This document shows, in pieces, positions 50,773 to 60,678 of a stretch of 64,000 nt of DNA. The position numbers and the translations under genes were made by a program. This DNA is from Bacteroidales bacterium M6. GTDB lineage: Bacteria > Bacteroidota > Bacteroidia > Bacteroidales > Muribaculaceae. The stretch covers positions 23,753 through 87,752 of the forward strand of contig LUJQ01000049.1 in assembly GCA_001689485.1 (NCBI GenBank). Direction: 5' to 3'. The number at the start of each line of letters is the position of its first letter. The first letter of the stretch is position 1. The notes beneath the pieces were generated by a model. The model was not told the DNA's origin. It ran no database searches and saw nothing but the letters and a program-made list of their open reading frames with translations.

Positions 50773-52044
50773 ATGGCAAAGAAAAAAACTGACAGTTGCG
50801 CGTTTTGCGGGCGTCCAGGCTCACAGTCGGAAGTGCTGATTCCGTCGGGCATCACACCCGATGTGTTCCTATGCGCGGAATGTGCCGACTCGATTCATGA
50901 AATCCTCGAAGATTTCCGAGGCGAAGGGGCAAAAGGGAAAAAGAAGGATAAAAGCTCAGACGTCCCCACCCTGGAAAAAGTGCCAAAGCCCAAAGAAATC
51001 TGCGAATATCTCGACCAATACGTCATCGGGCAGGACAGCGCCAAACGCTACCTGTCTGTAGCGGTCTATAACCACTACAAACGACTGGCACAACCTGCCG
51101 ACGACGATGTCGACATCGAGAAAAGCAACATCGTGCTGGTAGGTCCCACTGGCACCGGCAAGACACTGCTTGCAAAAACCATAGCCCGCATGCTCGAAGT
51201 GCCCTTCACCATAGTCGACGCCACAGTGCTCACGCAGGCAGGATATGTGGGGGAGGATATCGAAAGCCTCCTCACCCGACTGCTGCAAGTGGCCGACTAC
51301 GATGTGGCAAAAGCCGAACGCGGCATCGTTTTCATCGACGAAATCGACAAAATAGCACGCAAAGGCGACAACCCGTCAATTACACGCGACGTAAGCGGCG
51401 AAGGTGTGCAACAGGGATTATTGAAACTTCTGGAAGGGTCTGTAGTGAACGTGCCGCCACAAGGCGGGCGCAAACATCCCGAACAACGCATGATTCCCGT
51501 CGACACCAAGAACATCCTATTTATCTGCGGGGGTGCTTTTGACGGAATCGAACGCAAAATAGCCCAAAGGCTCAACACCCACGTGGTAGGCTACTCGACC
51601 GATGCTGCCAGAAAGCGAATCGACCGCGACAACTACCTGAGTTACGTGGCACCCCAGGATCTCAAATCATTCGGCCTGATTCCCGAAATAATCGGCCGAC
51701 TGCCTATCCTGACCCACCTCGACCCGCTTGACCGCGATGCCCTGCGACGGGTGCTCACCGAGCCTAAAAATGCAATAACACGGCAATATGAAAAGCTGTT
51801 TGCAATGGACGGTGTCAAACTTACGTTCGAACCGGAGGCGCTCGACGCTATAGTCGACAAGGCCATCGAATACAAGCTCGGCGCACGCGGATTGCGTGCA
51901 ATAGTGGAAACAGTGATGATCGACTCCATGTTCGAGCTTCCGTCATCATCGCACAAGACATTCGATGTCACAGCCGACTATGTTCTCGACAAGCTGCGCC
52001 AGTCGCACTACGAGCTAAACAAGGACACCGGATCCAAAGCCTGA
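50773..52044 (+). CDS. clpX: ATP-dependent Clp protease ATPase subunit ClpX
   Basis: A 423-residue AAA+ unfoldase. It has the N-terminal C4 zinc finger (Cys9, 12, 34, 37), Walker A GPTGTGKT at 124-131, Walker B FIDEIDKIA, the RKGDNPSITRDVSGEGVQQ pore region, and a C-terminal domain ending with a long hydrophilic tail. It feeds tagged substrates into ClpP, whose gene is 90 bp upstream, probably on the same transcript. Length and motifs are normal. Confidence 0.95.
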   Translation: MAKKKTDSCAFCGRPGSQSEVLIPSGITPDVFLCAECADSIHEILEDFRGEGAKGKKKDKSSDVPTLEKVPKPKEICEYLDQYVIGQDSAKRYLSVAVYNHYKRLAQPADDDVDIEKSNIVLVGPTGTGKTLLAKTIARMLEVPFTIVDATVLTQAGYVGEDIESLLTRLLQVADYDVAKAERGIVFIDEIDKIARKGDNPSITRDVSGEGVQQGLLKLLEGSVVNVPPQGGRKHPEQRMIPVDTKNILFICGGAFDGIERKIAQRLNTHVVGYSTDAARKRIDRDNYLSYVAPQDLKSFGLIPEIIGRLPILTHLDPLDRDALRRVLTEPKNAITRQYEKLFAMDGVKLTFEPEALDAIVDKAIEYKLGARGLRAIVETVMIDSMFELPSSSHKTFDVTADYVLDKLRQSHYELNKDTGSKA

Positions 52045-52125
52045 TTCCAAGGCACATTACAATTTCAAAAAATCCAGGCTAACGAGCTTAGACCAGGAGT
52101 TTACAACGCTAACCTCTCTGACCCC

Positions 52126-54306
52126 ATGACAACGAAAGAAGAACTGACGCACGCACTCAAACGCCATTTCGGCTTTGACAAATTCAAAGGCAACCAGGAG
52201 CAGATAATGCTGTCGCTCCTTGAAGGCCGCGACGTGTTTGTACTCATGCCCACAGGCGGAGGCAAATCCCTGTGCTACCAGCTGCCATCGTTGTTAATGC
52301 CGGGCACTGCCATAGTCATCTCCCCGCTGATTGCCCTGATGAAAAACCAGGTCGACGCGATGCGTAACTTCAGCACTGACGACGGCATTGCCCATTTCCT
52401 AAACTCCTCGCTAAACAAAAGTGCAATCGACCAGGTGAAATCCGACATACTCGCCGGAAAAACCAAACTACTTTATGTCGCACCGGAGTCGCTGACCAAA
52501 GAAGATAATATTGAATTCCTAAAGACAGTTCCCATATCGTTCTATGCCGTAGACGAGGCACACTGCATTTCAGAGTGGGGACACGACTTCCGACCTGAAT
52601 ACCGCCGGATTCGCCCCATTATCAACGAAATCTCACAACGCCCCGTCATAGCCCTGACGGCGACGGCAACCCCGAAAGTCCAGCACGACATACAGAAAAA
52701 TCTCGGAATGAACGACGCCATTGTCTACAAATCGTCGTTCAACCGCGAAAACCTCTATTACGAAATACGTCCTAAAACCGAAAACACCGACCGCGATATT
52801 ATCAGGTTCATAAAGAACCGCGACGGGAAATCGGGCATAATCTACTGCTTAAGCCGCAAGAAAGTGGAAGAGCTTGCCGAATTGTTGAAAATCAACAACA
52901 TCAAAGCACTGCCCTACCATGCGGGGATGGACGCAGCCACACGCTCTGAAAACCAGGACGCATTCCTGTTGGAGCATATCGACGTGATTGTAGCCACAAT
53001 AGCATTCGGAATGGGCATAGACAAACCCGACGTGCGCTATGTCATACACTACGACATGCCGAAATCGCTTGAAGGATACTATCAGGAAACAGGGCGTGCC
53101 GGACGTGACGGAGGAGAAGGCCAGTGCCTGACATTCTATTCGGCAAAAGACCTCAAGAAGATGGAAAAGTTCATGCAGGGCAAACCCCTCACCGAACAGG
53201 AAATCGGCAAACAGCTCCTGGCTGAAACGGCTTGCTACGCCGAATCAGCCTTGTGCCGCCGGAAAACACTTCTTCACTATTTCGGGGAAGAATTCGAACC
53301 TGACAACTGCGGGAACTGCGATAACTGTTTAAACCCAAAGAAAAAAGTGGACGCTAAAGACGATTTATCCGCAGTGCTGGAAATTATCACTGCCCTAAAG
53401 GAAAAATTCAAAGCCGAACACATAATAGACGTGGCAACAGGGCGCGAGACAAACGACATCCGCAGCTACCACCACGACGAACTGGAAGTATTCGGGTGCC
53501 TGCCGAAGGCCGACCGCCGTTACCTCAACACCGTAATCCGGCAAGCCACCATAGCCGGGTACATCGAACGGGAGGTGGAGAACTTCGGACTTGTGCGCAT
53601 CACGGCCAAAGGGAAAAACTTCCTCAAACGACCCACTGCATTCAAAATCGTTGAAGACACCGATTTCAACGAAGAAGAGGAAGAAGCCATCGTGAAAAGC
53701 GGGGCAACCTGCGCCGTCGACCCGGAGCTATACTCCATCCTGAAGGATTTACGCAAAAAAACAGCCAAACATCACAACCTACCCCCCTACGTCATTTTCC
53801 AGGACCCGTCGCTCGAGGCTATGGCCACCACATACCCGGTGACGATGGAAGAGCTCCAGAACATAACCGGCGTAGGTGCAGGAAAGGCCAAACGCTATGG
53901 CGAGGAATTCCTGAAAGTAATCAAGACCCACGTCGAGGAAAACGAAATCGAACGCCCCGAAGACCTCCGGGTACGCTCCATGGCCAACAAAAGCCGAATC
54001 AAGATTTCCATCATCCAGGCAATCGACCGGAAAATAGACCTCGACGAGCTTGCCAATTCCAAATGCATGGAGTTTGGCGAACTTCTTGACGAAATCGAGG
54101 CTATCGTATATTCAGGCACAAAAATCAACATCAGCTATTTCATCAACGAAGTTATCGACGACGACCACCAGGAGGATATATTCGAATATTTCAAAGAAGC
54201 GGATTCCGACTCGCTCGAAGAAGCCATCCAGGAACTCGGTTCGGAATACAGCGAGGATGAAATCCGCCTGATGCGTATCAAGTTCCTTTCCGAACTCGGC
54301 AACTGA
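52126..54306 (+). CDS. recQ: RecQ family ATP-dependent DNA helicase
   Basis: A 726-residue RecQ: Walker A MPTGGGKSLCYQ (about 42), DEAH box (AVDEAHCISEWGHDFRPEY, about 142), the helicase C domain, a four-cysteine zinc site (CYAESALCRRK ... CGNCDNC, about 370-405), a winged-helix RQC domain, and an HRDC domain at about 535-610. After HRDC there is an extra C-terminal region of about 110 acidic residues not present in E. coli RecQ (609 aa); similar extensions are common in Bacteroidetes RecQ. It begins 81 bp after clpX. Confidence 0.93.
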   Translation: MTTKEELTHALKRHFGFDKFKGNQEQIMLSLLEGRDVFVLMPTGGGKSLCYQLPSLLMPGTAIVISPLIALMKNQVDAMRNFSTDDGIAHFLNSSLNKSAIDQVKSDILAGKTKLLYVAPESLTKEDNIEFLKTVPISFYAVDEAHCISEWGHDFRPEYRRIRPIINEISQRPVIALTATATPKVQHDIQKNLGMNDAIVYKSSFNRENLYYEIRPKTENTDRDIIRFIKNRDGKSGIIYCLSRKKVEELAELLKINNIKALPYHAGMDAATRSENQDAFLLEHIDVIVATIAFGMGIDKPDVRYVIHYDMPKSLEGYYQETGRAGRDGGEGQCLTFYSAKDLKKMEKFMQGKPLTEQEIGKQLLAETACYAESALCRRKTLLHYFGEEFEPDNCGNCDNCLNPKKKVDAKDDLSAVLEIITALKEKFKAEHIIDVATGRETNDIRSYHHDELEVFGCLPKADRRYLNTVIRQATIAGYIEREVENFGLVRITAKGKNFLKRPTAFKIVEDTDFNEEEEEAIVKSGATCAVDPELYSILKDLRKKTAKHHNLPPYVIFQDPSLEAMATTYPVTMEELQNITGVGAGKAKRYGEEFLKVIKTHVEENEIERPEDLRVRSMANKSRIKISIIQAIDRKIDLDELANSKCMEFGELLDEIEAIVYSGTKINISYFINEVIDDDHQEDIFEYFKEADSDSLEEAIQELGSEYSEDEIRLMRIKFLSELGN

Positions 54307-54322
54307 TTCCGAAAAAAATTCG

Positions 54323-54330
54323 TACCTTTG
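54323..54330 (+). promoter_or_regulatory. Promoter box for the ABC-F gene
   Basis: TACCTTTG fits TAnnTTTG. The predicted leader runs about 80 nt to the ATG at 54419 and contains a hairpin. No clear -33 TTG. Confidence 0.45.
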
Positions 54331-54376
54331 CGGAAAATTTCAAGGGTAAGGCTTTTTCTCGATTCAAAGCCTCCGG

Positions 54377-54394
54377 GGGAGGATGACTCCTCCC
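54377..54394 (+). promoter_or_regulatory. Leader hairpin upstream of the ABC-F start
   Basis: GGGAGGA (54377-54383), loop TGAC, TCCTCCC (54388-54394), ending 24 nt before the start codon. It could influence translation initiation; there is no U-tract, so it is not a terminator. Confidence 0.4.
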
Positions 54395-54418
54395 TGCAAC
54401 GCATTTTCCACAACTACA

Positions 54419-56038
54419 ATGATAGCTGTAAACAATTTAGGGATACAATTCGGTAAAAGAGTTCTGTTTCAGGATGTAAACCTGAAATTCACCCCCGGCA
54501 ACTGCTACGGGATTATCGGTGCCAACGGTGCCGGGAAGTCAACGCTTATGCGCATACTTTCCGACCAGTTAAGCCCAACCCACGGCACTGTCTCGATGGG
54601 GCCGGGCGAACGTATGAGCGTGCTCGAACAGGATCACTTCAAGTTCGATGACTGCACAGTGCTAAACACGGTGTTACAGGGGCACACGGTGCTTTGGGAC
54701 ATCATACAGGAGAAGGATGCCCTCTATGCCAAGCCTGACTTCAACGATGCCGACGGCATCCGGGCTTCCGAGCTCGAAGAGAAATTCGCCGAGCTTGAAG
54801 GATGGAACGCCGAAGCCGATGCTGCCGCCCTTCTCAGCGGCCTGGGAATAAAAGAAGCACGCCACCACATGCTGATGCGCGACCTTTCCGGTAACGAAAA
54901 GGTTCGTGTGCTCCTTGCCAAGGCTCTTTTCGGCAATCCCGACAACCTGCTTCTCGACGAGCCGACCAACGACCTCGACCTCGAAACCGTGGCCTGGCTG
55001 GAGGATTATCTCTCGAAATTCGAGAACACGGTGCTAGTCGTATCCCACGACCGTCACTTTCTTGACTCGGTGTGCACACACACCCTCGACATCGACTATA
55101 ACAAGGTATCACTATTTGCCGGCAACTACAGCTTTTGGTATGAATCATCCCAGTTGGCACTCCGCCAGCAACAGCAGCAGAACAAGAAAGCCGAGGAAAA
55201 GCGTAAGGAACTACTTGAGTTCATCCAACGTTTCAGCGCCAATGTGGCCAAATCAAAACAGACCACATCTCGCAAAAAGATGCTTGAAAAGCTCAATATC
55301 GAGGAAATACAGCCCTCGTCACGCCGCTATCCGGGCATAATCTTCACCCCGGAACGCGAACCGGGCAACAAGATTCTCGAAGTGCACGGACTAACGGCTT
55401 CGGTCGACGGCGAAACGCTTTTCAAAGATGTCAACTTCCAGATTGAAAAAGGCGACAAGGTCGTGTTCCTGAGCCACGACCCGCGTGCCATGACCGCCCT
55501 GTTCGAAATCATCAACGGCAAACGCAAAGCCGATGCAGGAACCTACGACTGGGGGCAGACCATCACCACGGCCTACCTGCCACTCGACAACTCGGAGTTT
55601 TTCAACACCGATATGAACCTTGTCGACTGGTTATGCCAGTATTCCGACGATTCAAGCGAAATCTATCTGAAAGGGTTCCTCGGGAAGATGCTCTTCTCAG
55701 GCGAGGAAGTTCTTAAAAAGGCATCGGTGCTTTCAGGTGGTGAGAAAATGCGATGCATGATTGCCCGTATGATGCTCCGCAACGCCAACACCATGGTGCT
55801 CGACTCCCCTACCAACCACCTCGACCTTGAATCCATACAGGCGTTCAACAACACCCTGCAAAGCTTCAAGGGCAACATCCTGCTGTCGTCGCATGACCAC
55901 GAATTCATACAGACCGTGTGCAACCGCATCATCGAGCTGACCCCCAACGGCATCATCGACAAGATGATGGACTATGACGATTACATAACCGACGAAAAGG
56001 TTGCCGCCACACGCGAGCGCCTTTACGCCCAGGCATAA
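54419..56038 (+). CDS. ABC-F family ATPase (YbiT/YkpA-like) with a degenerate second nucleotide-binding domain
   Basis: A 539-residue cytoplasmic twin-ABC protein. NBD1 has an intact P-loop GANGAGKST (about 36-44), Walker B LLLDEPTNDLD with its catalytic Glu, and signature LSGNEK. After a basic coiled linker (about 245-300), NBD2 keeps the signature LSGGEK but its P-loop position reads VVFLSHDPRAMTA, without the GxGKS/T lysine, and its Walker B is MVLDSPTNHLD, with Ser in place of the catalytic Glu. ABC-F proteins bind the ribosomal E site and rescue or regulate translation. One active and one inactive site implies an asymmetric cycle. A P-loop change in NBD2 occurs in related YkpA-type proteins, but the double loss is worth checking. 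The start at 54419 gives the normal N-terminus. Confidence 0.88.
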   Translation: MIAVNNLGIQFGKRVLFQDVNLKFTPGNCYGIIGANGAGKSTLMRILSDQLSPTHGTVSMGPGERMSVLEQDHFKFDDCTVLNTVLQGHTVLWDIIQEKDALYAKPDFNDADGIRASELEEKFAELEGWNAEADAAALLSGLGIKEARHHMLMRDLSGNEKVRVLLAKALFGNPDNLLLDEPTNDLDLETVAWLEDYLSKFENTVLVVSHDRHFLDSVCTHTLDIDYNKVSLFAGNYSFWYESSQLALRQQQQQNKKAEEKRKELLEFIQRFSANVAKSKQTTSRKKMLEKLNIEEIQPSSRRYPGIIFTPEREPGNKILEVHGLTASVDGETLFKDVNFQIEKGDKVVFLSHDPRAMTALFEIINGKRKADAGTYDWGQTITTAYLPLDNSEFFNTDMNLVDWLCQYSDDSSEIYLKGFLGKMLFSGEEVLKKASVLSGGEKMRCMIARMMLRNANTMVLDSPTNHLDLESIQAFNNTLQSFKGNILLSSHDHEFIQTVCNRIIELTPNGIIDKMMDYDDYITDEKVAATRERLYAQA

Positions 56039-56042
56039 ACCC

Positions 56043-56078
56043 GCAGCGGCACCATGGCAGTAACCATGGTGCCGCTGC
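56043..56078. terminator. Perfect 15-bp hairpin between the ABC-F gene and the Dabb gene
   Basis: GCAGCGGCACCATGG (56043-56057) pairs exactly with 56064-56078 around CAGTAA, starting 5 bp after the ABC-F stop and ending 14 bp before the next start. There is no strong U-tract (ATCACTTTTC follows). Confidence 0.65.
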
Positions 56079-56092
56079 ATCACTTTTCAACT

Positions 56093-56386
56093 ATGGTCAA
56101 GCATATCGTAACATTCAAGCTTACAGGCACCCCGCAGGAACGCCTCCAGGTTGCCACCCGGTTCAAAGACGCATTGATGGAGCTTCCGGGACAAATTGAC
56201 GTGCTGCAATCAATGGAAGTCGGCATCAACGAAAACCCGGCAGAGGACTGGGATGTGGTGCTGACAGCAATCGTGCCGGAAATGGCCGATGTAGCCACCT
56301 ATGCCAACCATCCGGCCCACGTAGCGGCAGCCTCGCTTTTGGCCGGGCATAAAGAAGCACGTGCATGCGTTGACTACCGATTCTAA
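56093..56386 (+). CDS. Dabb family (stress-responsive A/B barrel) protein
   Basis: A 97-residue protein with a dimeric alpha/beta barrel (Dabb) fold, recognised from MVKHIVTFKLTG at the N-terminus, GQIDVLQSMEVGINENPAEDWDVVL in the middle, and YANHPAHVAAASLL...RACVDYRF at the end. Family members occur in stress proteins and small-molecule enzymes; function here is unknown. The frame opens at 56054, within the hairpin; the Met at 56093 is the usual family start. It ends 42 bp before purL and may share its transcript. Confidence 0.85.
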   Translation: MVKHIVTFKLTGTPQERLQVATRFKDALMELPGQIDVLQSMEVGINENPAEDWDVVLTAIVPEMADVATYANHPAHVAAASLLAGHKEARACVDYRF

Positions 56387-56428
56387 AAAAACTTACAACC
56401 AATCATCATCTCTTCCCCACCCCTCTAA

Positions 56429-59400
56429 ATGGTTCAATTCTTCAAAAAAGGAAGTTCAACCGTATTCGCAGTTGAAACTGACCATCGTCTCGACCAAAGC
56501 GAAATCGAGAAACTCGTGTGGGCGTTTTCCGACGCCAAACCCCTGAGCGCCACATCGGTGAAAGGCCGTTTCATCGGCCCCCGGCGGGAAATGATTACCC
56601 CCTGGAGCACAAACGCAGTGGAAATAACCCAGAACATGGGCCTGAAAGGAATTTCACGCATCGAGGTATTCGAACGTGTCCCGGAAGGTTCCGAGCCGGT
56701 TTATGACCGCATGCTTTCACGCCTTTACGACGGGCTTAACAGCCGCGTGTTCCATATCGACCGCAAGCCTGAGCCGATAGTAAAAATAGCCGACATCCAC
56801 GAATATAACAAATCAGAAGGATTGGCCCTCAGCCCGGAAGAAGAGGAATATCTCGACGGGCTGGCAAAGAAACTCGGACGCCCCCTCACCGATTCCGAAG
56901 TGTTCGGTTTCTCGCAGGTGAACTCCGAACATTGCCGTCACAAGATTTTCAACGGCACATTCATTATCGACGGAGAAGAAAAACCGTTGTCGCTGTTCAA
57001 ACTTATCAAGAAAACCTCACAGGAAAACCCCAACGGCCTGGTATCGGCATACAAGGACAATGTGGCATTCGTAGAGGGGCCGACAGTCGACCAGTTCTAT
57101 CCCGTAAACCCCGACCGTCCAGACTATTTCCATGTGAAAGATGTCGACACAGTCATATCTCTCAAGGCTGAGACTCATAACTTCCCCACAACGGTAGAAC
57201 CCTTCAACGGCGCGGCCACAGGAACCGGAGGCGAAATCCGCGACCGCCTCGGTGGCGGCAAAGCCTCACTCCCTATCGCCGGTACGGCGGTCTACATGAC
57301 CTCATACCCACGTCTGAGCGAGGCACACAAATGGGAACTTATGATGAACCCGCGTGTATGGCTCTACCAGACACCAGCAGAAATCCTCATCAAAGCGTCA
57401 AACGGTGCATCTGACTTCGGCAACAAGTTCGGGCAACCACTTATCTGTGGTTCGTTGCTTACATTCGAACACGACGAAAACGGACGCATGTATGCCTACG
57501 ACAAAGTTATCATGCTTGCCGGCGGTGTAGGTTTTGCGGCAAAGAAAGATGCTATCAAAGGCACACCTGTACCCGGCGAAAAAGTCGTGGTCATGGGTGG
57601 CGACAACTACCGCATCGGCATGGGTGGCGGAGCCGTTTCGTCGGTGGAGACCGGCCAATATGCCAATGCTATCGAACTTAACGCCGTGCAGCGTGCCAAT
57701 CCCGAAATGCAAAAGCGTGTGGCCAACGTGATTCGTGCCCTTGCCGAAAGCGACAACAACCCGGTGGTGTCAATCCATGACCATGGTGCCGGAGGCCACC
57801 TGAACGCCCTTTCCGAACTCGTTGAAGAAACCGGCGGACATATCGACCTCGATGCGCTCCCCGTAGGCGACCCAACCCTTTCAGCCAAGGAAATAGTCGG
57901 TAACGAAAGCCAGGAACGCATGGGTATGGTTGTCGAAGCCAAAGATATACCCTACATCGAACGCGTGGCGCAGCGCGAACGCGCACCGATGTATGTTGTA
58001 GGCGGAACCACTGACGATAAGCGATTCGTATTCTCCGACGCCAAAGGGCGCAAACCCATCGACCTTGAAATGGCCGATATGTTCGGAAACTCACCCAAAA
58101 CCGTGATGACCGACAGCACGGTCGAAACAACATACAAGGCACCCGAATATAACGCCGACAACCTTGCCGACTATGTGCGCGGCGTGCTTTCACTCGAAGC
58201 CGTTGCCTGCAAGGACTGGCTGACCAACAAGGTTGACCGCTCCGTGACAGGGCGCATCGCCCGTCAGCAATGCCAGGGTGAAATCCAGCTCCCCCTCAGC
58301 GACTGCGGTGTTGTAGCCCTCGATTATACAGGCCGCAACGGCATCGCAACCTCTATAGGCCATGCCCCACAGGTGGCTCTCGCCGATTCGGCCAAAGGTT
58401 CGGTAATGGCTGTTGCCGAAGCCCTTACCAATATCGTAGGCGCCCCGCTGAAAGACGGGCTGAAAAGCATCTCGCTCAGTGCCAACTGGATGTGGCCTTG
58501 CAAGAACCCGGGCGAGGATGCAGCGCTCTATAAAGCGGTTGAGGCATGCAGCGATTTCGCCTGCGCCCTCGGCATCAATATCCCCACCGGCAAGGACTCC
58601 TTGTCGATGACTCAGAAGTATGGCGATGACAAAGTGTATGCCCCAGGCACTGTGATTATATCGGCTGCCGGCGAAACCACCGACGTACGCCGCACGGTTA
58701 CCCCGGTGCTACAACCCCGCAAGAACTCGGAACTCTACTATATCGACTTCTCAGCCGACGCCCTGCGTCTTGGCGGTTCGGCATTCGCCCAATCGCTCAA
58801 CACGATAGGCTCTGATGCCCCGACTGTCAAGGATGCCGGTTATTTCAAACAGGCATTTGCCGCCGTGCAGAGCCTTGTGAAGAACAACCGCGTACTGGCA
58901 ATGCACGACGTTTCGGCCGGAGGTCTGGTAACCACCCTGCTTGAAATGGTGTTCGCCAACATGAACGGCGGCCTCAGCATAACCACCGAAGGGTTTGTAG
59001 CCGATGGTGAAACCGACCTTGTGAAAATTCTATTCGCGGAAAATCCCGCCGTTGTAATCCAGGTTGACGATGCCAAACGCCCCGTTGTGGAAAAGACCCT
59101 TTCCGACGCAGGTGTGAAATTCCATATCCTGGGCCGTCCTTCCGACGAACGTGTGCTGCTCCTTGAACATGAAGGCACCGAACGCCTGATGGGTATCGAC
59201 CATCTGCGCGACGCATGGTTCGAACCATCCTATCTGCTCGACAGCATCCAAAGCGGAGCGGAATGCGCCGCCATGCGCTTCGAAAACTATCGCAAGCAGC
59301 CTATACGCTACGCCATCCCTGCCGCATTCAACGGCACACTGGCATCACGCGGCATCGCCTACCGCCATGCAGTGGGCGAAGGAGCACCCCGTGCGGCAAT

Positions 59401-60157
59401 TATCCGCGAAAAGGGCGTGAACGGTGACCGTGAAATGGCCTACTCCCTCTACCTCGCCGGTTTCGATGTCAAGGACGTCCACATGACCGACCTGATGAGC
59501 GGACGCGAGACATTGGAAGATGTCAATATGATAGTGTTCTGCGGCGGTTTCTCCAACAGCGACGTGCTCGGTTCTGCAAAAGGATGGGCAAGCGGTTTCC
59601 GTTGGAACGATACGGCAAAGGAAACACTCCGCAAATTCTACCGCCGCACCGACACCCTCAGCCTCGGCATATGCAACGGGTGCCAGCTCATGGTGGAACT
59701 CGGGCTGCTGAATGAAGGTGGAATCGACGCGGAAGTGCCTGCTGCGAAACGCGTGCGCATGGAACATAACATCTCACACAAGTTCGAATCGCAGTTCCTC
59801 GGCCTCACCATTCCAGCCAACAACAGCGTGATGCTCGGCTCCATGGCCGGAATGAAACTCGGCATCTGGGTGGCTCACGGCGAAGGACGCTTCATGCTTC
59901 CCGGCAGCCTCAAGGACTATAATGTCGCGGCTAAATACAACTATGCCGCCTATCCCGCCAACCCCAACGGGTCGCGCGGCGCGGTGGCAGCCCTTGCTTC
60001 GGCCGACGGCCGCCACCTTGCAATGATGCCTCACCTAGAGCGTGCCATCTTCCCCTGGCAGTGCGGTTTCTATCCCGCAAACCGCCGCAAGGACGAGGTA
60101 ACTCCCTGGATCGACGCCTTCATCAACGCCCGCCGTTGGATCGAGGCCAGGAAATAA
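56429..60157 (+). CDS. purL: Phosphoribosylformylglycinamidine synthase (FGAM synthase)
   Basis: PurL converts FGAR, glutamine and ATP to FGAM in step four of purine synthesis. The 1242-residue protein is the large single-chain form: an N-terminal PurS-like domain, a linker, two AIRS-type domains (ETHNFPTTVEPFNGAATGTGGEIRD; SLSMTQKYGDD) and a C-terminal class I glutaminase with the nucleophilic Cys in LGICNGCQLM (about 1078) and a downstream His/Glu pair. Slightly shorter than E. coli PurL (1295). Heavy codon bias. It is followed by a 12-bp hairpin. Confidence 0.95.
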   Translation: MVQFFKKGSSTVFAVETDHRLDQSEIEKLVWAFSDAKPLSATSVKGRFIGPRREMITPWSTNAVEITQNMGLKGISRIEVFERVPEGSEPVYDRMLSRLYDGLNSRVFHIDRKPEPIVKIADIHEYNKSEGLALSPEEEEYLDGLAKKLGRPLTDSEVFGFSQVNSEHCRHKIFNGTFIIDGEEKPLSLFKLIKKTSQENPNGLVSAYKDNVAFVEGPTVDQFYPVNPDRPDYFHVKDVDTVISLKAETHNFPTTVEPFNGAATGTGGEIRDRLGGGKASLPIAGTAVYMTSYPRLSEAHKWELMMNPRVWLYQTPAEILIKASNGASDFGNKFGQPLICGSLLTFEHDENGRMYAYDKVIMLAGGVGFAAKKDAIKGTPVPGEKVVVMGGDNYRIGMGGGAVSSVETGQYANAIELNAVQRANPEMQKRVANVIRALAESDNNPVVSIHDHGAGGHLNALSELVEETGGHIDLDALPVGDPTLSAKEIVGNESQERMGMVVEAKDIPYIERVAQRERAPMYVVGGTTDDKRFVFSDAKGRKPIDLEMADMFGNSPKTVMTDSTVETTYKAPEYNADNLADYVRGVLSLEAVACKDWLTNKVDRSVTGRIARQQCQGEIQLPLSDCGVVALDYTGRNGIATSIGHAPQVALADSAKGSVMAVAEALTNIVGAPLKDGLKSISLSANWMWPCKNPGEDAALYKAVEACSDFACALGINIPTGKDSLSMTQKYGDDKVYAPGTVIISAAGETTDVRRTVTPVLQPRKNSELYYIDFSADALRLGGSAFAQSLNTIGSDAPTVKDAGYFKQAFAAVQSLVKNNRVLAMHDVSAGGLVTTLLEMVFANMNGGLSITTEGFVADGETDLVKILFAENPAVVIQVDDAKRPVVEKTLSDAGVKFHILGRPSDERVLLLEHEGTERLMGIDHLRDAWFEPSYLLDSIQSGAECAAMRFENYRKQPIRYAIPAAFNGTLASRGIAYRHAVGEGAPRAAIIREKGVNGDREMAYSLYLAGFDVKDVHMTDLMSGRETLEDVNMIVFCGGFSNSDVLGSAKGWASGFRWNDTAKETLRKFYRRTDTLSLGICNGCQLMVELGLLNEGGIDAEVPAAKRVRMEHNISHKFESQFLGLTIPANNSVMLGSMAGMKLGIWVAHGEGRFMLPGSLKDYNVAAKYNYAAYPANPNGSRGAVAALASADGRHLAMMPHLERAIFPWQCGFYPANRRKDEVTPWIDAFINARRWIEARK

Positions 60158-60187
60158 CCCGGCTCCATATACTTGATACATCTAACA

Positions 60188-60224
60188 AAGTGACAGATAT
60201 GAAGCAATTCCGTATCTGTCACTT
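60188..60224 (+). terminator. 12-bp hairpin after purL
   Basis: AAGTGACAGATA (60188-60199) pairs with TATCTGTCACTT (60213-60224), followed by CGTTTATATT. It lies 31 bp after the purL stop. Confidence 0.65.
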
Positions 60225-60300
60225 CGTTTATATTATGTATAACCGTCATATCTCAGTCTCCACCTATCCAAAGGAACCCTGACAATTACAAGAATCCAGA

Positions 60301-60612
60301 ATGAAACGAATCGACAAAGCAACCGAACGGAAACTATACTGGCTGTTCATCCCGATGGGGATGGTGGTGGTGTGGATAATTACTTATCTATGGTTCGATA
60401 TCAACCTGCTTGAACGATGTTTCGGGGTTCACATAGATGTCCTTAAATGGTACAACCCTGCGCTCATAGGTGCTGTCATGATAGTTTTTGCAGGCTATTC
60501 CATAGCCGCTATAAGGCAGAAATGCTGGGGAGAACTGGCGATGGGCTTAGTAATATTTATTGTCCTGCTGCTGAATATGAGCAATATCTTCGTTGACATG
60601 TTACACCCGTAA
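60301..60612 (+). CDS. Hypothetical small membrane protein
   Basis: A 103-residue protein with a basic N-terminus (MKRIDKATERK) and three probable membrane segments: LFIPMGMVVVWIITYLWF (about 15-32), ALIGAVMIVFAGYSIAAI (about 54-71) and ELAMGLVIFIVLLLNMSNIF (about 78-97). No family recognised. It lies between the purL hairpin and the DUF1846 promoter, so it is transcribed separately or by read-through from purL. Confidence 0.55.
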   Translation: MKRIDKATERKLYWLFIPMGMVVVWIITYLWFDINLLERCFGVHIDVLKWYNPALIGAVMIVFAGYSIAAIRQKCWGELAMGLVIFIVLLLNMSNIFVDMLHP

Positions 60613-60638
60613 AAATAGGCTGAAAGTGCGTCTCACAG

Positions 60639-60669
60639 TTGCGTGGGACAAGGCAAAATCGTAATTTTG
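60639..60669 (+). promoter_or_regulatory. Promoter abutting the DUF1846 start codon
   Basis: TTGC at 60639-60642 and TAATTTTG at 60662-60669 are exactly 19 bp apart. The box ends 9 bp before the ATG at 60679, so the mRNA leader should be about 3-5 nt. Confidence 0.65.
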
Positions 60670-60678
60670 CATGCTGTT

